This document shows positions 18,059-25,690 of a stretch of 32,358 nt of DNA, in pieces. The translations under genes were made by a program, and so were the position numbers. The notes beneath the pieces were generated by a model, which saw only the letters and a program-made list of their open reading frames with translations, made no database searches and was not told the origin of the DNA. Source of the stretch: Actinomycetota bacterium. GTDB lineage: Bacteria; Actinomycetota; Thermoleophilia; Solirubrobacterales; 70-9. The DNA lies in NCBI GenBank assembly GCA_018268695.1, contig JAFDWD010000407.1, positions 1-32,358 of the forward strand, in the 5' to 3' direction. Position 1 is the first letter of the stretch; every line of letters starts with the position of its first letter.

Positions 18059-19006
18059 ATGCGGGTCGTCCTGGCACTCGGGGGGAATGCCCTCCTGCAG
18101 CGCGGCGAAGCGCTCAGCGCCGAGAACCAGCGCGCCAACGCACGGGCCGCCTGCCGGGCGCTCGCCCCGGTCGCCTCGGGCAACGAGCTGGTCGTCTCGC
18201 ACGGCAACGGCCCCCAGGTCGGCCTGCTCGCCCTGCAGAACTCGGCCTACTCCGCCGTCGACCCTTATCCGCTCGACATGCTGGGGGCGCAGACCGAGGG
18301 GATGCTCGGCTACGTCCTACAGCAGGAACTCGAAAACGAGCTACCCGCGGATCGTCGGATCGTCGCCGTGCTGACGCCGATCGAGGTCGATGCCGACGAT
18401 CCTGCCTTCGGTGAGCCGACGAAGCCGATCGGACCGATCTACACCGGCGCCGAAGCTGCCGAGCTGGAGACGGCGAAAGGCTGGGCGTTTCGTCCCGACG
18501 GCGAGAGCATGCGCCGGGTCGTCCCCTCGCCGTTGCCACGGCGGATCTTCGGGGTCGAGCCGGTCCGGTGGATGCTGGAGCACGACTGCGTGGTGATCTG
18601 CGCGGGCGGCGGCGGCATCCCGGTCATCTCGACCGAGGAGCCGACGCCTGCGGGGCGGCGGAGGGTCGGGGTCGAGGCGGTGATCGACAAGGACGCCGCC
18701 AGTGCCCTGCTGGCAAAGGCGCTCGGGGCCGACCTGTTGGCTCTGGTCACCGACGTCGACGCCGTCTACTCGGGTTGGGGGACCGCCGACCAGCGGGCGA
18801 TCCGTCGAGCCCGCCCGGATGACCTCGCCGATGAGGAGTTCGCCGCGGGGTCGATGGGTCCGAAGGTGAAGGCGGCCTGCAGATTCGTCGAAGTGACCGG
18901 CAAGACCGCGGTGATCGGATCGATGGGCGACGCGGCGGGGTTGGTCGCCGGGACCGCCGGGACCGTTATCGCCGCCGACGTCGCCGCACTGGAGGTCGCC
19001 GCATGA
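18059..19006 (+). CDS. arcC: Carbamate kinase
   Basis: A 315-residue kinase that uses carbamoyl phosphate and ADP to make ATP, with release of carbamate (ammonia and CO2). It is the energy-yielding step of the pathway. Motifs: GGNAL (8-12), HGNGPQVG (48-55), the VVICAGGGGIPV loop and VIDKDAASALLA, and near the C-terminus FAAGSMGPKVKAACRFVE. The start is one base after the previous stop, and the permease starts 16 bases after its own stop. Length and motifs are normal; it looks active. Confidence 0.95.
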   Translation: MRVVLALGGNALLQRGEALSAENQRANARAACRALAPVASGNELVVSHGNGPQVGLLALQNSAYSAVDPYPLDMLGAQTEGMLGYVLQQELENELPADRRIVAVLTPIEVDADDPAFGEPTKPIGPIYTGAEAAELETAKGWAFRPDGESMRRVVPSPLPRRIFGVEPVRWMLEHDCVVICAGGGGIPVISTEEPTPAGRRRVGVEAVIDKDAASALLAKALGADLLALVTDVDAVYSGWGTADQRAIRRARPDDLADEEFAAGSMGPKVKAACRFVEVTGKTAVIGSMGDAAGLVAGTAGTVIAADVAALEVAA

Positions 19007-19022
19007 ACGAGAAGGTGCCCCG

Positions 19023-20324
19023 ATGCCCCTGAACGTCAGGCAGGCAGCCTTCATCGGGGTCGGCGCGATGGTCGGCGCCGGGATCTTCTCGTTGCTCGGG
19101 GCCGCGGGTGAAGTCGCGGGGGCCGCCGTCTGGCTCTCCTTCCTTCTCGCCGGGATCGTCGCCGGCCTGCAGGGATACTCGTTCGGCAAGCTCGGGGCCA
19201 AATTTCCGAGCGGGGGCGGACTGCTCGAGTACGTGGTCAAAGGCTTCCGAGGCGGCCATGTGGCGGGCATCGTCGCCTGGCTCGTGCTCGCCACCAACGC
19301 GATCATCGTCGGCATGGTCGCGGTCTCCTTCGGCAGCTATGCGAGCGGCGCCGTCGCCGACCACAGCGACGCCTGGGTCAAGATCTTCGCCGTCCTGGTG
19401 ATCCTTGCGATGGGCGGTCTGAACCTGGCCGGCTCCCAGGCCGTGGCCAAGGTCCAGACGATGGTCGTCTACGTCGTGATCGGCATCCTCTCGCTGTTCG
19501 CGGTGGTGACGATCGTGAACATGCACCCGCACCTTCTCGCCTTCTCCGGCTACCCGGCCTTGAAGGACATCGTCTCGAGTGTGGCGCTGACCTTCTTCGC
19601 CTTCCTCGGCTTCGGGGTCATCACCTTCACCGCAAAAGACCTCCGGAATCCGAAGCGTGAACTGCCGCGGGCGATGTACCTGGCGCTCGGCATCGCGACC
19701 ATCATCTACCTCGCAGTTGCGCTCGGGGTGTTCGGCACCCTCTCCGTGGACAAGGTCATCTCCTCCGGTGGGACCGCGCTCGCCGTGGCCGCGGAACCCA
19801 CCCTGGGCAAAGCCGGCTTCTGGCTGATGACCGTCACGGCGCTGTTCTCCACGGCAGGCGCGACCAACGCGGGCCTGTATCCCGCCGCGAGCCTCAGCGA
19901 GGAGATGGCCCGGATCGGCCAGTTCCCACCGGTCATGGCTCGCCGGCTGGGTGGTCGCCTGCCGATCGGCCTCTTGTTCACCGCGGTGATCGCGATCGTC
20001 CTCGCGGCCGGTTTCGACCTCAGCGCGATCGCCTCGATCGGCAGCGCGATCGCCCTGCTCGTCTTCGGCCTGGTCACCGTCGGTCACTTCCGCCTGCGCG
20101 GGGAAACCGGGGCGCGCCTCTCCATGCTTTGGGCGGCGCTCCTCTCGGTTGCCGCGGTGCTCGTGACCTTCACCGTGACGACGTTGGTGCATGAACCGAA
20201 GGCGTTGATCGCGATGGCGGTAGTCCTGGCGCTCAGTGTCCTGCTCGACTTCGTTTGGAGGTCCTCAGGAGACTGTGACGCCGACCCCGACGCACCCGTC
20301 GCGGCGTCCCCCCCGCAGATATGA
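19023..20324 (+). CDS. APC-superfamily amino acid permease
   Basis: A 433-residue permease with about 12 membrane segments. It has the first-helix substrate motif GAMVGAGIFSLLG (residues 14-26) and the conserved FFAFLGFGVITFTAKDLRNP stretch of helix 6 and its loop, ending in KRELPRAM. The closest general fit is the APC/cationic-amino-acid-type group. Substrate is not readable; by context, arginine, ornithine or citrulline are candidates. It gives the operon a second amino-acid carrier. The stop overlaps the ATPase start by four bases (ATGA). Confidence 0.87.
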   Translation: MPLNVRQAAFIGVGAMVGAGIFSLLGAAGEVAGAAVWLSFLLAGIVAGLQGYSFGKLGAKFPSGGGLLEYVVKGFRGGHVAGIVAWLVLATNAIIVGMVAVSFGSYASGAVADHSDAWVKIFAVLVILAMGGLNLAGSQAVAKVQTMVVYVVIGILSLFAVVTIVNMHPHLLAFSGYPALKDIVSSVALTFFAFLGFGVITFTAKDLRNPKRELPRAMYLALGIATIIYLAVALGVFGTLSVDKVISSGGTALAVAAEPTLGKAGFWLMTVTALFSTAGATNAGLYPAASLSEEMARIGQFPPVMARRLGGRLPIGLLFTAVIAIVLAAGFDLSAIASIGSAIALLVFGLVTVGHFRLRGETGARLSMLWAALLSVAAVLVTFTVTTLVHEPKALIAMAVVLALSVLLDFVWRSSGDCDADPDAPVAASPPQI

Positions 20325-23083
20325 AGGTGGACGATCTGGAGATCCGGAAGGCCGACTGGCACAGCTTGTCCGCCTCGGTGGTGGCGGAGGAGCTGCAGGT
20401 CGATGCCGCCCAGGGTCTCGATGCTTCCGAGCTGAGCGCGCGACTGGAGCGCTACGGACCCAATCGGCTCCCGACGGAGCCGGCTCCGAGCCTCTGGGCG
20501 GTCGCCCGCGGCCATCTCTCCAACCCGATGAACGTGATGCTGCTGATCGTCGGGGTGGCGAGCCTCGCGATCAACGAGGTGCCGACCGCCCTCGTCGTGA
20601 TCGCACTGGCGGCGTTCAACATCCTGATGGGCACCAGGCAGGAGCTGAAGGCGCAGGCCAGCGTCGACGCCCTTTCCGAGCTCCAGGTGCCCCATGCCCG
20701 GGTTCGCCGTGGGGGCCACGTCGAGGAAGTCGAGTCGACCGCACTCGTCCCCGGAGACGTGATGCTTCTCGAAGCGGGCGACATCGTCCCGGCGGACGGC
20801 CGCATCGTCTCATCGGCGACGCTCGAGGTGCAGGAGGCGGCGCTGACCGGCGAGAGCGCGCCGGTCGCCAAGGACGGTGCCTCGGTGCTGGACGAGGACA
20901 CCGCCCTGGGCGACCGGACGAACCTCGTCTTCCAGAACACCGAGGTGACCCGGGGCTCGGCCAGCGCGCTGGTGATCGCGACCGGCCAGTCCACGCAGAT
21001 GGGCCAGATCGCAGACATGGTCAGCGCGACGAAGCGCTCGCGCTCGCCGCTGCAGCAGGAGCTCGACGACCTGACCAAGGTCTTCGGCGTGGTCGCCTGG
21101 CTCGCCGTCGCGGTGATCGCGATCCTCGGCCTCGCCAGGGGCGACGACACCGAAACGCTGGTCCTGCTCTGCGTCACCACGGCGATCTCGGCGATCCCCG
21201 ACGGCCTGCCCACCTTCGTGCAGGCGATGCTCTCCTCCGGTGCCCAGCACCTCGCCAAGGCCAAGGCGGTCGTCAAGTCCTTGAGCGACGTGGAGACGCT
21301 GGGAGGGACGACGGCGATCAACAGCGACAAGACCGGCACCCTGACGCTGAACGCGATGACGGCGACGACGATGCTGGCCGGCGGCGAGTGGTTCCAGGTC
21401 GAGGGCGGCGGGTACAGCAAGAGCGGCGCGATCAAGGGGGTGGCCGGGGCCGAGGTCCCCGACTTCAGCCGCCTCGCGCTCGGGCTGACGCTGTGCACCG
21501 ATGCGACGGTGGACGACGACGAATCGATCGTCGGCGATCCGACCGAGGCGGCCTTCGTCGTGCTAGCCGCGAAGATGGGCGCAGACGCCGAGCAGACCCG
21601 GGCCTCCTTGGGGCGCCGCGCCGAGGTGCCGTTCGACTCCGAGTACAAGTTCATGGCGACCTTCCACGACCGCCCCGAGTGGCTCGCGGGAGGGGTCCTC
21701 CAGGAACCTCACTTCATGACCGTCAAGGGTGCCCCCGACATCGTCCTCGGGCGCTGCGGCAAGGCCCTCTGGCATGGCCGACAGGTTCCGGTCGAGGAGG
21801 TCCGCGAGGAGATCATCGCCGCCAATCGCGAGCTCTCCGAAAAGGGCCTGCGGGTCCTGGCCTTCGCCGCCCGTGACCTCGATCAGGGCACGATGGACTC
21901 CGCCCTCGCCGACCCGATGGGTGCGGTCGAGGAGCTTCTCTTCGTCTCCCTGGTCGGGATCATCGACCCGCTTCGCACCGAGGCGAAGGACGCGGTCCAC
22001 CTCGCCCTCGACGCCGGCGTCGACGTCCGCATGATCACCGGCGATCACACCGTGACCGCGCGGGCGATCGCCGACCAGCTCGGCCTGGGTCCCGGGGTCC
22101 TTACGGGAGCCGAGCTGCAGGACCTCACCGACGCGGAGCTCTCCGGGCGCCTTCCGGACCTCCACGTGTTCGGGCGCGTCACCCCCGAGGACAAGCTCCG
22201 GCTGGCACGCCTGATGCAGGAGGACGGGCAGGTCGTCGCGATGACCGGTGACGCCGTCAACGACGCCGCGGCCCTGAAGCAGGCAGACGTCGGGGTCGCA
22301 ATGGGCAGCGGCTCGGAGGTCACCAAGCAGGCGGCCAAGATCGTCCTCACCGACGACAACTTCGCGACCCTCGTGCGGGCCGTCGAGATCGGGCGGGATG
22401 TCTACCGTCGGATCAACACCTACGTGAAGTTGCAGCTGACGATCCTCTCCTCGGTCCTGCAGCTGATGCTCTACGCGGCGATCTTCGACGTCAACGACGG
22501 TGTCGCCCTTTTCCCGTTGATGCTGATGTTCTGCAAGTTCTTCGTGGTGGTCGCGGTCGTGATCGGCTTCGTCGTCGACGTTCCCGATGAGAGTGTGATG
22601 CGCCGGCCCCCGCGAAAGCCGGGGACCAAGCTTGTCAACATTCCGCAGATCATCCGCTGGGTGCTGAGCGGACTGGTGCTCTCGGTCACCGCGCTGCTCG
22701 TCCTGGTCCTCGGTCCCGACAGCCCGAGCCCGGATCACCCCTCCGTCTCGATGACGATGGCCTTCGCGATCGTCGCTCTCAGCGCGGTGAACCTGGGCTT
22801 CGTCATGCGGCGCGAACGGGAGGCGCCGTGGTCCTCGCCACTTTTCCCGTTCATGGGATGGATCATCTTCGGCTGGGTGCTGACCTGGGCCGCGGTCGAA
22901 CTTCACATGTTCCAGCGGCTCCTGGAGACCGTGGAACTGAGCGGACCCCAATGGCTCGTCGTGATCGCGCTCTCACTGATCACGCCGGCACTCGTGGCCG
23001 TCGACAAGCTCAGCCAGATCAAACGCGAACGGAAGGTCGATCCCGAGGCGGCCGGGACGGCGACCGCGGAGGTGGCTGCATGA
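20321..23083 (+). CDS. P-type cation ATPase encoded in the arginine deiminase operon
   Basis: A 920-residue ion pump. It shows an N-terminal domain (RYGPNRLPTEPAPS), actuator loop LTGESAPVAK, M4 with PDGLP (Asp294), phosphorylated Asp336 in NSDKTGTLTLNAMT, and the hinge TGDAVNDAAAL, where most relatives have TGDGVNDAPAL. In M6 the usual WVNxxxD is replaced by FCKFFVV: by ungapped alignment with the ATPase at 8375, the ion-binding Asn is Lys739 and the Asp is Val743. The catalytic Asp residues remain, so it probably hydrolyses ATP, but the ion is unusual or unknown. Start and stop both overlap neighbours by four bases, which ties it to carbamate kinase ATP supply by context. Confidence 0.92.
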   Translation: MKVDDLEIRKADWHSLSASVVAEELQVDAAQGLDASELSARLERYGPNRLPTEPAPSLWAVARGHLSNPMNVMLLIVGVASLAINEVPTALVVIALAAFNILMGTRQELKAQASVDALSELQVPHARVRRGGHVEEVESTALVPGDVMLLEAGDIVPADGRIVSSATLEVQEAALTGESAPVAKDGASVLDEDTALGDRTNLVFQNTEVTRGSASALVIATGQSTQMGQIADMVSATKRSRSPLQQELDDLTKVFGVVAWLAVAVIAILGLARGDDTETLVLLCVTTAISAIPDGLPTFVQAMLSSGAQHLAKAKAVVKSLSDVETLGGTTAINSDKTGTLTLNAMTATTMLAGGEWFQVEGGGYSKSGAIKGVAGAEVPDFSRLALGLTLCTDATVDDDESIVGDPTEAAFVVLAAKMGADAEQTRASLGRRAEVPFDSEYKFMATFHDRPEWLAGGVLQEPHFMTVKGAPDIVLGRCGKALWHGRQVPVEEVREEIIAANRELSEKGLRVLAFAARDLDQGTMDSALADPMGAVEELLFVSLVGIIDPLRTEAKDAVHLALDAGVDVRMITGDHTVTARAIADQLGLGPGVLTGAELQDLTDAELSGRLPDLHVFGRVTPEDKLRLARLMQEDGQVVAMTGDAVNDAAALKQADVGVAMGSGSEVTKQAAKIVLTDDNFATLVRAVEIGRDVYRRINTYVKLQLTILSSVLQLMLYAAIFDVNDGVALFPLMLMFCKFFVVVAVVIGFVVDVPDESVMRRPPRKPGTKLVNIPQIIRWVLSGLVLSVTALLVLVLGPDSPSPDHPSVSMTMAFAIVALSAVNLGFVMRREREAPWSSPLFPFMGWIIFGWVLTWAAVELHMFQRLLETVELSGPQWLVVIALSLITPALVAVDKLSQIKRERKVDPEAAGTATAEVAA

Positions 23084-23310
23084 GGATCGGAGCATCCCTC
23101 TTCCTGATCACGGTCGGGGCGATTCTGTATTTCGCCACCAACTGGCATCTGGCGCACATCGACATCGACATCGTCGGATTGATCCTGATGATCGCCGGCC
23201 TCGCCGGCCTCATCCTCGGCTTCGTCCAGCAATCGTTGGCGTCGAAGAGGGCGCGACGCGAAAGGTTCCCGGCGGAAGACCCCGACGATCCTCGACTGCC
23301 CAGGCCCTAG
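23080..23310 (+). CDS. DUF6458-like small membrane protein
   Basis: A 76-residue protein with two membrane segments: RIGASLFLITVGAILYFAT, a short loop with HIDIDIVG, and GLILMIAGLAGLILGFV, then a charged tail. The layout is that of the DUF6458 family, unknown in function. ATG at 23080 overlaps the ATPase stop (ATGA), so it is translated with the pump and could be an accessory subunit. It is the last gene of the arginine operon. Confidence 0.75.
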   Translation: MRIGASLFLITVGAILYFATNWHLAHIDIDIVGLILMIAGLAGLILGFVQQSLASKRARRERFPAEDPDDPRLPRP

Positions 23311-23379
23311 TAGGCCCGAGGGGTGGCTGCGGAGCAACCACGCCGATTCGCCGCTCAGCCTCGGTTGGGGTCCGCCGCC

Positions 23380-23591
23380 CACCTTCCGCCGCTTCGGCTT
23401 CCGGCTGTCCTTTCACCGCCTCGAGGGCGCGCCGCTGCTCGGCATCCACCCCGGGGTAGCGGGGGGTCAAGGTCGATCAGCGCACCGACCAGGACTGCCG
23501 CGGTCGCGATCCCGGCGAACCACTTGCGGTCGGCCGGGATCACGTGCCAGGGCGCCCACTCGGTGCTGGTATGGCTGAGCGTCTCTGACAT
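23380..23591 (-). pseudogene. C-terminal fragment of a polyphosphate kinase 2 (PPK2)
   Basis: On the minus strand the stretch reads SETLSHTSTEWAPWHVIPAD followed by RKWFAGIATAAVLVGALIDL, which is the well-known end of PPK2-family enzymes that move phosphate between polyphosphate and nucleotides. At about 23470 a run of six C (as read on the minus strand) breaks the frame; with five, the text continues as DPRYPGVDAEQRRALEAVKG. The catalytic P-loop part is missing: at 23592 the sequence changes into a transposase end. So an insertion sequence cut the gene and only the tail remains. The fragment has no start and is not functional. Confidence 0.72.
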
Positions 23592-23599
23592 TGACCGGA

Positions 23600-24050
23600 C
23601 CCCGCTCATCGGTCCACCCGAGTGAGAGTCCGGGGTTGGTCTGTGTCGAGTATCGCTCCTGATCGCCGCCTCGCGTAGCGAGGCGGCAAAGTTCGGGCGC
23701 CATCATCCCGAGCGCCGAGTGTGGATGGTTGGCGTTGTAGTCGGTGCGCCAGTCCTCGGCGAGCACCTGGGCCTCGGCCAGGGAGGTGAAGACCTCCGTG
23801 TTCAGCAGCTCGCCACGCAGGCGGGAGTTGAAGGACTCCACGTAGGCGTTGTGCCAGGGCGAACCCGGCTCGACGTAGGCGCTGCCGGTTCCGCCGAGCC
23901 GGCACCATTCGCGCAGCACCCGGGCGGTCAGCTCGGGGCCGTTGTCGGAGCGGATGTTGGCGGGGGCGCCGTGCTCGGCGGCGAGGCGTCCCAGGACCGC
24001 GACCGTCTGCTCGGCGTCGATCGAGCGATCGTCCTCGATCGCGCCTCGGA
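23600..24050 (-). pseudogene. C-terminal half of an IS3-family transposase
   Basis: The minus-strand frame reads IRGAIEDDRSIDAEQTVAVL, then NIRSDNGPELTARVLREWC, YVEPGSPWHNAYVESFNSRL and DYNANHPHSALGMMAPELC. These are the second Asp and the Glu regions of the IS3 OrfB integrase core. The first catalytic Asp and the N-terminal domain are absent because the sequence jumps into another element. The reading frame runs on past the usual end into the PPK2 remnant. Confidence 0.75.
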
Positions 24051-24331
24051 TAGGTCCAGCGGCGGGCCACGATGCGGCGATGCCAGGCGAGCAGGGTCTG
24101 GGGGGTGACGAAGAACGACGACCAACGCCATCGGGGCAGGAGGCGAGCGGCGGCGGCCAGGAAGACCCGGTCGGCCGGCCGCAGGTCAGGTCTGTGCACC
24201 TGCCGGCGCAGCACCGTCAGCTCGTGGCGAAGGACGACGATCTCCAGCTCCTTGTACTCGGCGGAGCGAGGGCGGAGGGCGACCAATTGGATCAGCTTTC
24301 GAATCGCGAGGTACGGGATCGAGATCAGCAT
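24046..24331 (-). pseudogene. N-terminal part of an integrase-core transposase of another family
   Basis: About 95 residues from the ATG at 24331 read AEYKELEIVVLRHELTVLRR, then RPADRVFLAAAARLLPRWRW and TPQTLLAWHRRIVARRWTYP, which is the opening of a different integrase-core transposase group found in many actinobacteria and proteobacteria. After RWTYP the expected GRP-rich stretch and catalytic core are missing, replaced in another frame by the IS3 C-terminal half. Confidence 0.7.
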
Positions 24332-24445
24332 CGACGACTCTCCCGGTAGATGACGGGCGGGAACCTACTCAGCCGCATCAGCGTGGGGGAGGCGCTCCGG
24401 ATCGGGTTTTGGCACCCCACAGGCATCAAGTGCAAGGAGCAGACC

Positions 24446-25300
24446 ATGAACCAGGTAGGCAGGATGACGATGGAGACCTCGAAGATCCACGAGCAGGAGG
24501 GCTTCAACGCCCGCACCAATCGGGACCAAGGGATCGCTCGACCGGCTTTCGGCGAGTGTCGCCCGCGACGGGGTCCTGGAGCCACTTCTCGTCAAGGCGG
24601 GCAAGGACGGCGGGGCCACGGTCATCGCCGGGCACCGCCGGCTCGCGGCAGCGCGTCAGGCAGAAGTCGAGCGGGTGCCAGTTGTGTTCTACGAGGGTGG
24701 GCGCGACCGACAGGTCTCCCTGGTGGAAAACTTCCACCGCGAGGACCTCGATCCGATCGACGCAGCCGAGGCCTCAAGGCGATCACCGAGGAGTGCGACC
24801 TGACCAAGCCGCAACTCGCCGAGCAGGTCGACATGTCAGTCGCCTGAGTCAGCGAGCGGCTGCGCCTGCTGGCCCTGCCCGAGGGCTCCCTGGAGCTGAT
24901 CGCCGCCGCGGTCGTCCCGGTCGAGGCCGAGCGTGTCCTGCGCAAGGTCGCCGAGGTTTCGCCACGAGTAGCCGAGTGCGTCTGCGTGATGGCCAAGCGC
25001 CGTGACGTCTCGCCGTCCGACTTCGTCCGCGTCTTCGACCAGCTGCTCCAGCTGACCTGCGAAGGCGCTTCACCGAGAAGCCGACGATGATCGACGTGCG
25101 GCGGATGACAGTGAGCAAGGTGATCTCCGACCGCGAGGAGCGGGCGGAGCTGACGGGGCGGAATCAACGCGGCCGACCGCTACCTCGTCTCCGAGGATCC
25201 GCAGGTCCCCATCGCCAACACCTCCGCGATCGCGATCCATGGCCTGACGATTGGTCGTCTTCAGCGCCATGCGGACCGTGAGCTGATCGCGGCCAGGTAG
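24446..25300 (+). pseudogene. ParB-like partition protein, decayed
   Basis: A ParB/Spo0J-type gene is readable only by changing frames. From ATG 24446 (GGAG upstream): KIHEQEGFNART. One extra base near 24530, then SLDRLSASVARDGVLEPLLV, GGATVIAGHRRLAAARQAEV and LVENFHREDLDPIDAAEA. A missing base near 24774, then LKAITEECDLTKPQLAEQVD. TGA at 24845 replaces a codon between SVA and VSERLRLLALPEGS; CGA to TGA is the simplest cause. Two further shifts, near 25065 and 25160, are needed to reach INAADRYLVSEDPQVPIA and the TAG at 25298. The nuclease-like ParB box GHRRLAAA is plain. Such ParB genes belong to plasmids, phages and conjugative elements as well as chromosomes. Confidence 0.8.
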
Positions 25301-25690
25301 CCGAACTCCCACTGACGCATCTCCGGAGGGCCGGGCCTTGCGGATACCGCCGCCGATCCGAGCACATGATCGCGGATCGCTGCGCTATCGGGCGCGAGTG
25401 AATCAGATCGTAGAGCCGATCCTGGGTCTGCCCATTCCCATCGGTGACCGGCCGCCCCTCGGTCGTAAGTGGTTGTAGACGGTCTGCTCGGCGACTTCAG
25501 CCTCGCGCGCTAGAACGGCGACGGCCACCTGCACCATACCCATGCTCGCCCTTCGAACTCGATGCCCCTTCAACCGTTAGACCGGTACCGAGCCATCACC
25601 GCGCGTTTCCACGACCGAGTCGCGGGTAAGCCTTTCTCACGCGGGATCGCGGCGCTTGAGCGGGTCCCACGGTCGAGATCGGAGACGACC
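25301..25690. other. Non-coding stretch before the sigma-factor gene
   Basis: About 390 bases follow the ParB remnant. They hold a short minus-strand frame with a TetR-like helix-turn-helix (25403-25543) and the region before the sigma gene. I see no other gene-like frame, hairpin or repeat here. The sigma-gene promoter should lie in this stretch. Confidence 0.35.
25403..25543 (-). pseudogene. Possible TetR-type helix-turn-helix fragment
   Basis: A 46-codon minus-strand frame includes VAVLAREAEVAEQTVYNHLR, which resembles the DNA-recognition helix of TetR regulators (usual form: ARxAGVSxQTVYNHF). The expected KxxL after the tyrosine and the ligand domain are absent. It could be a fragment of a lost regulator in this decayed region or a chance match; the length is too short to be sure. 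Confidence 0.35.

Larger units (their letters stand above)
23592..24331 (-). mobile_element. Degenerate insertion sequence, chimeric
   Basis: The element carries minus-strand transposase pieces from two different families joined at about 24045. One end is probably at 23592, where TGACCGGACC begins right against the PPK2 fragment; IS3-type elements often end this way. I find no matching GGTCCGGTCA on the other side, so that end is lost. Target-site duplication cannot be assessed. The element cannot transpose by itself. Confidence 0.6.

Noticed and set aside
16240..18207. Long minus-strand open frame (655 codons) opposite arcA and arcB
   Set aside because: It mirrors well-supported enzymes, has no family pattern and is a known side effect of high-GC codon use.
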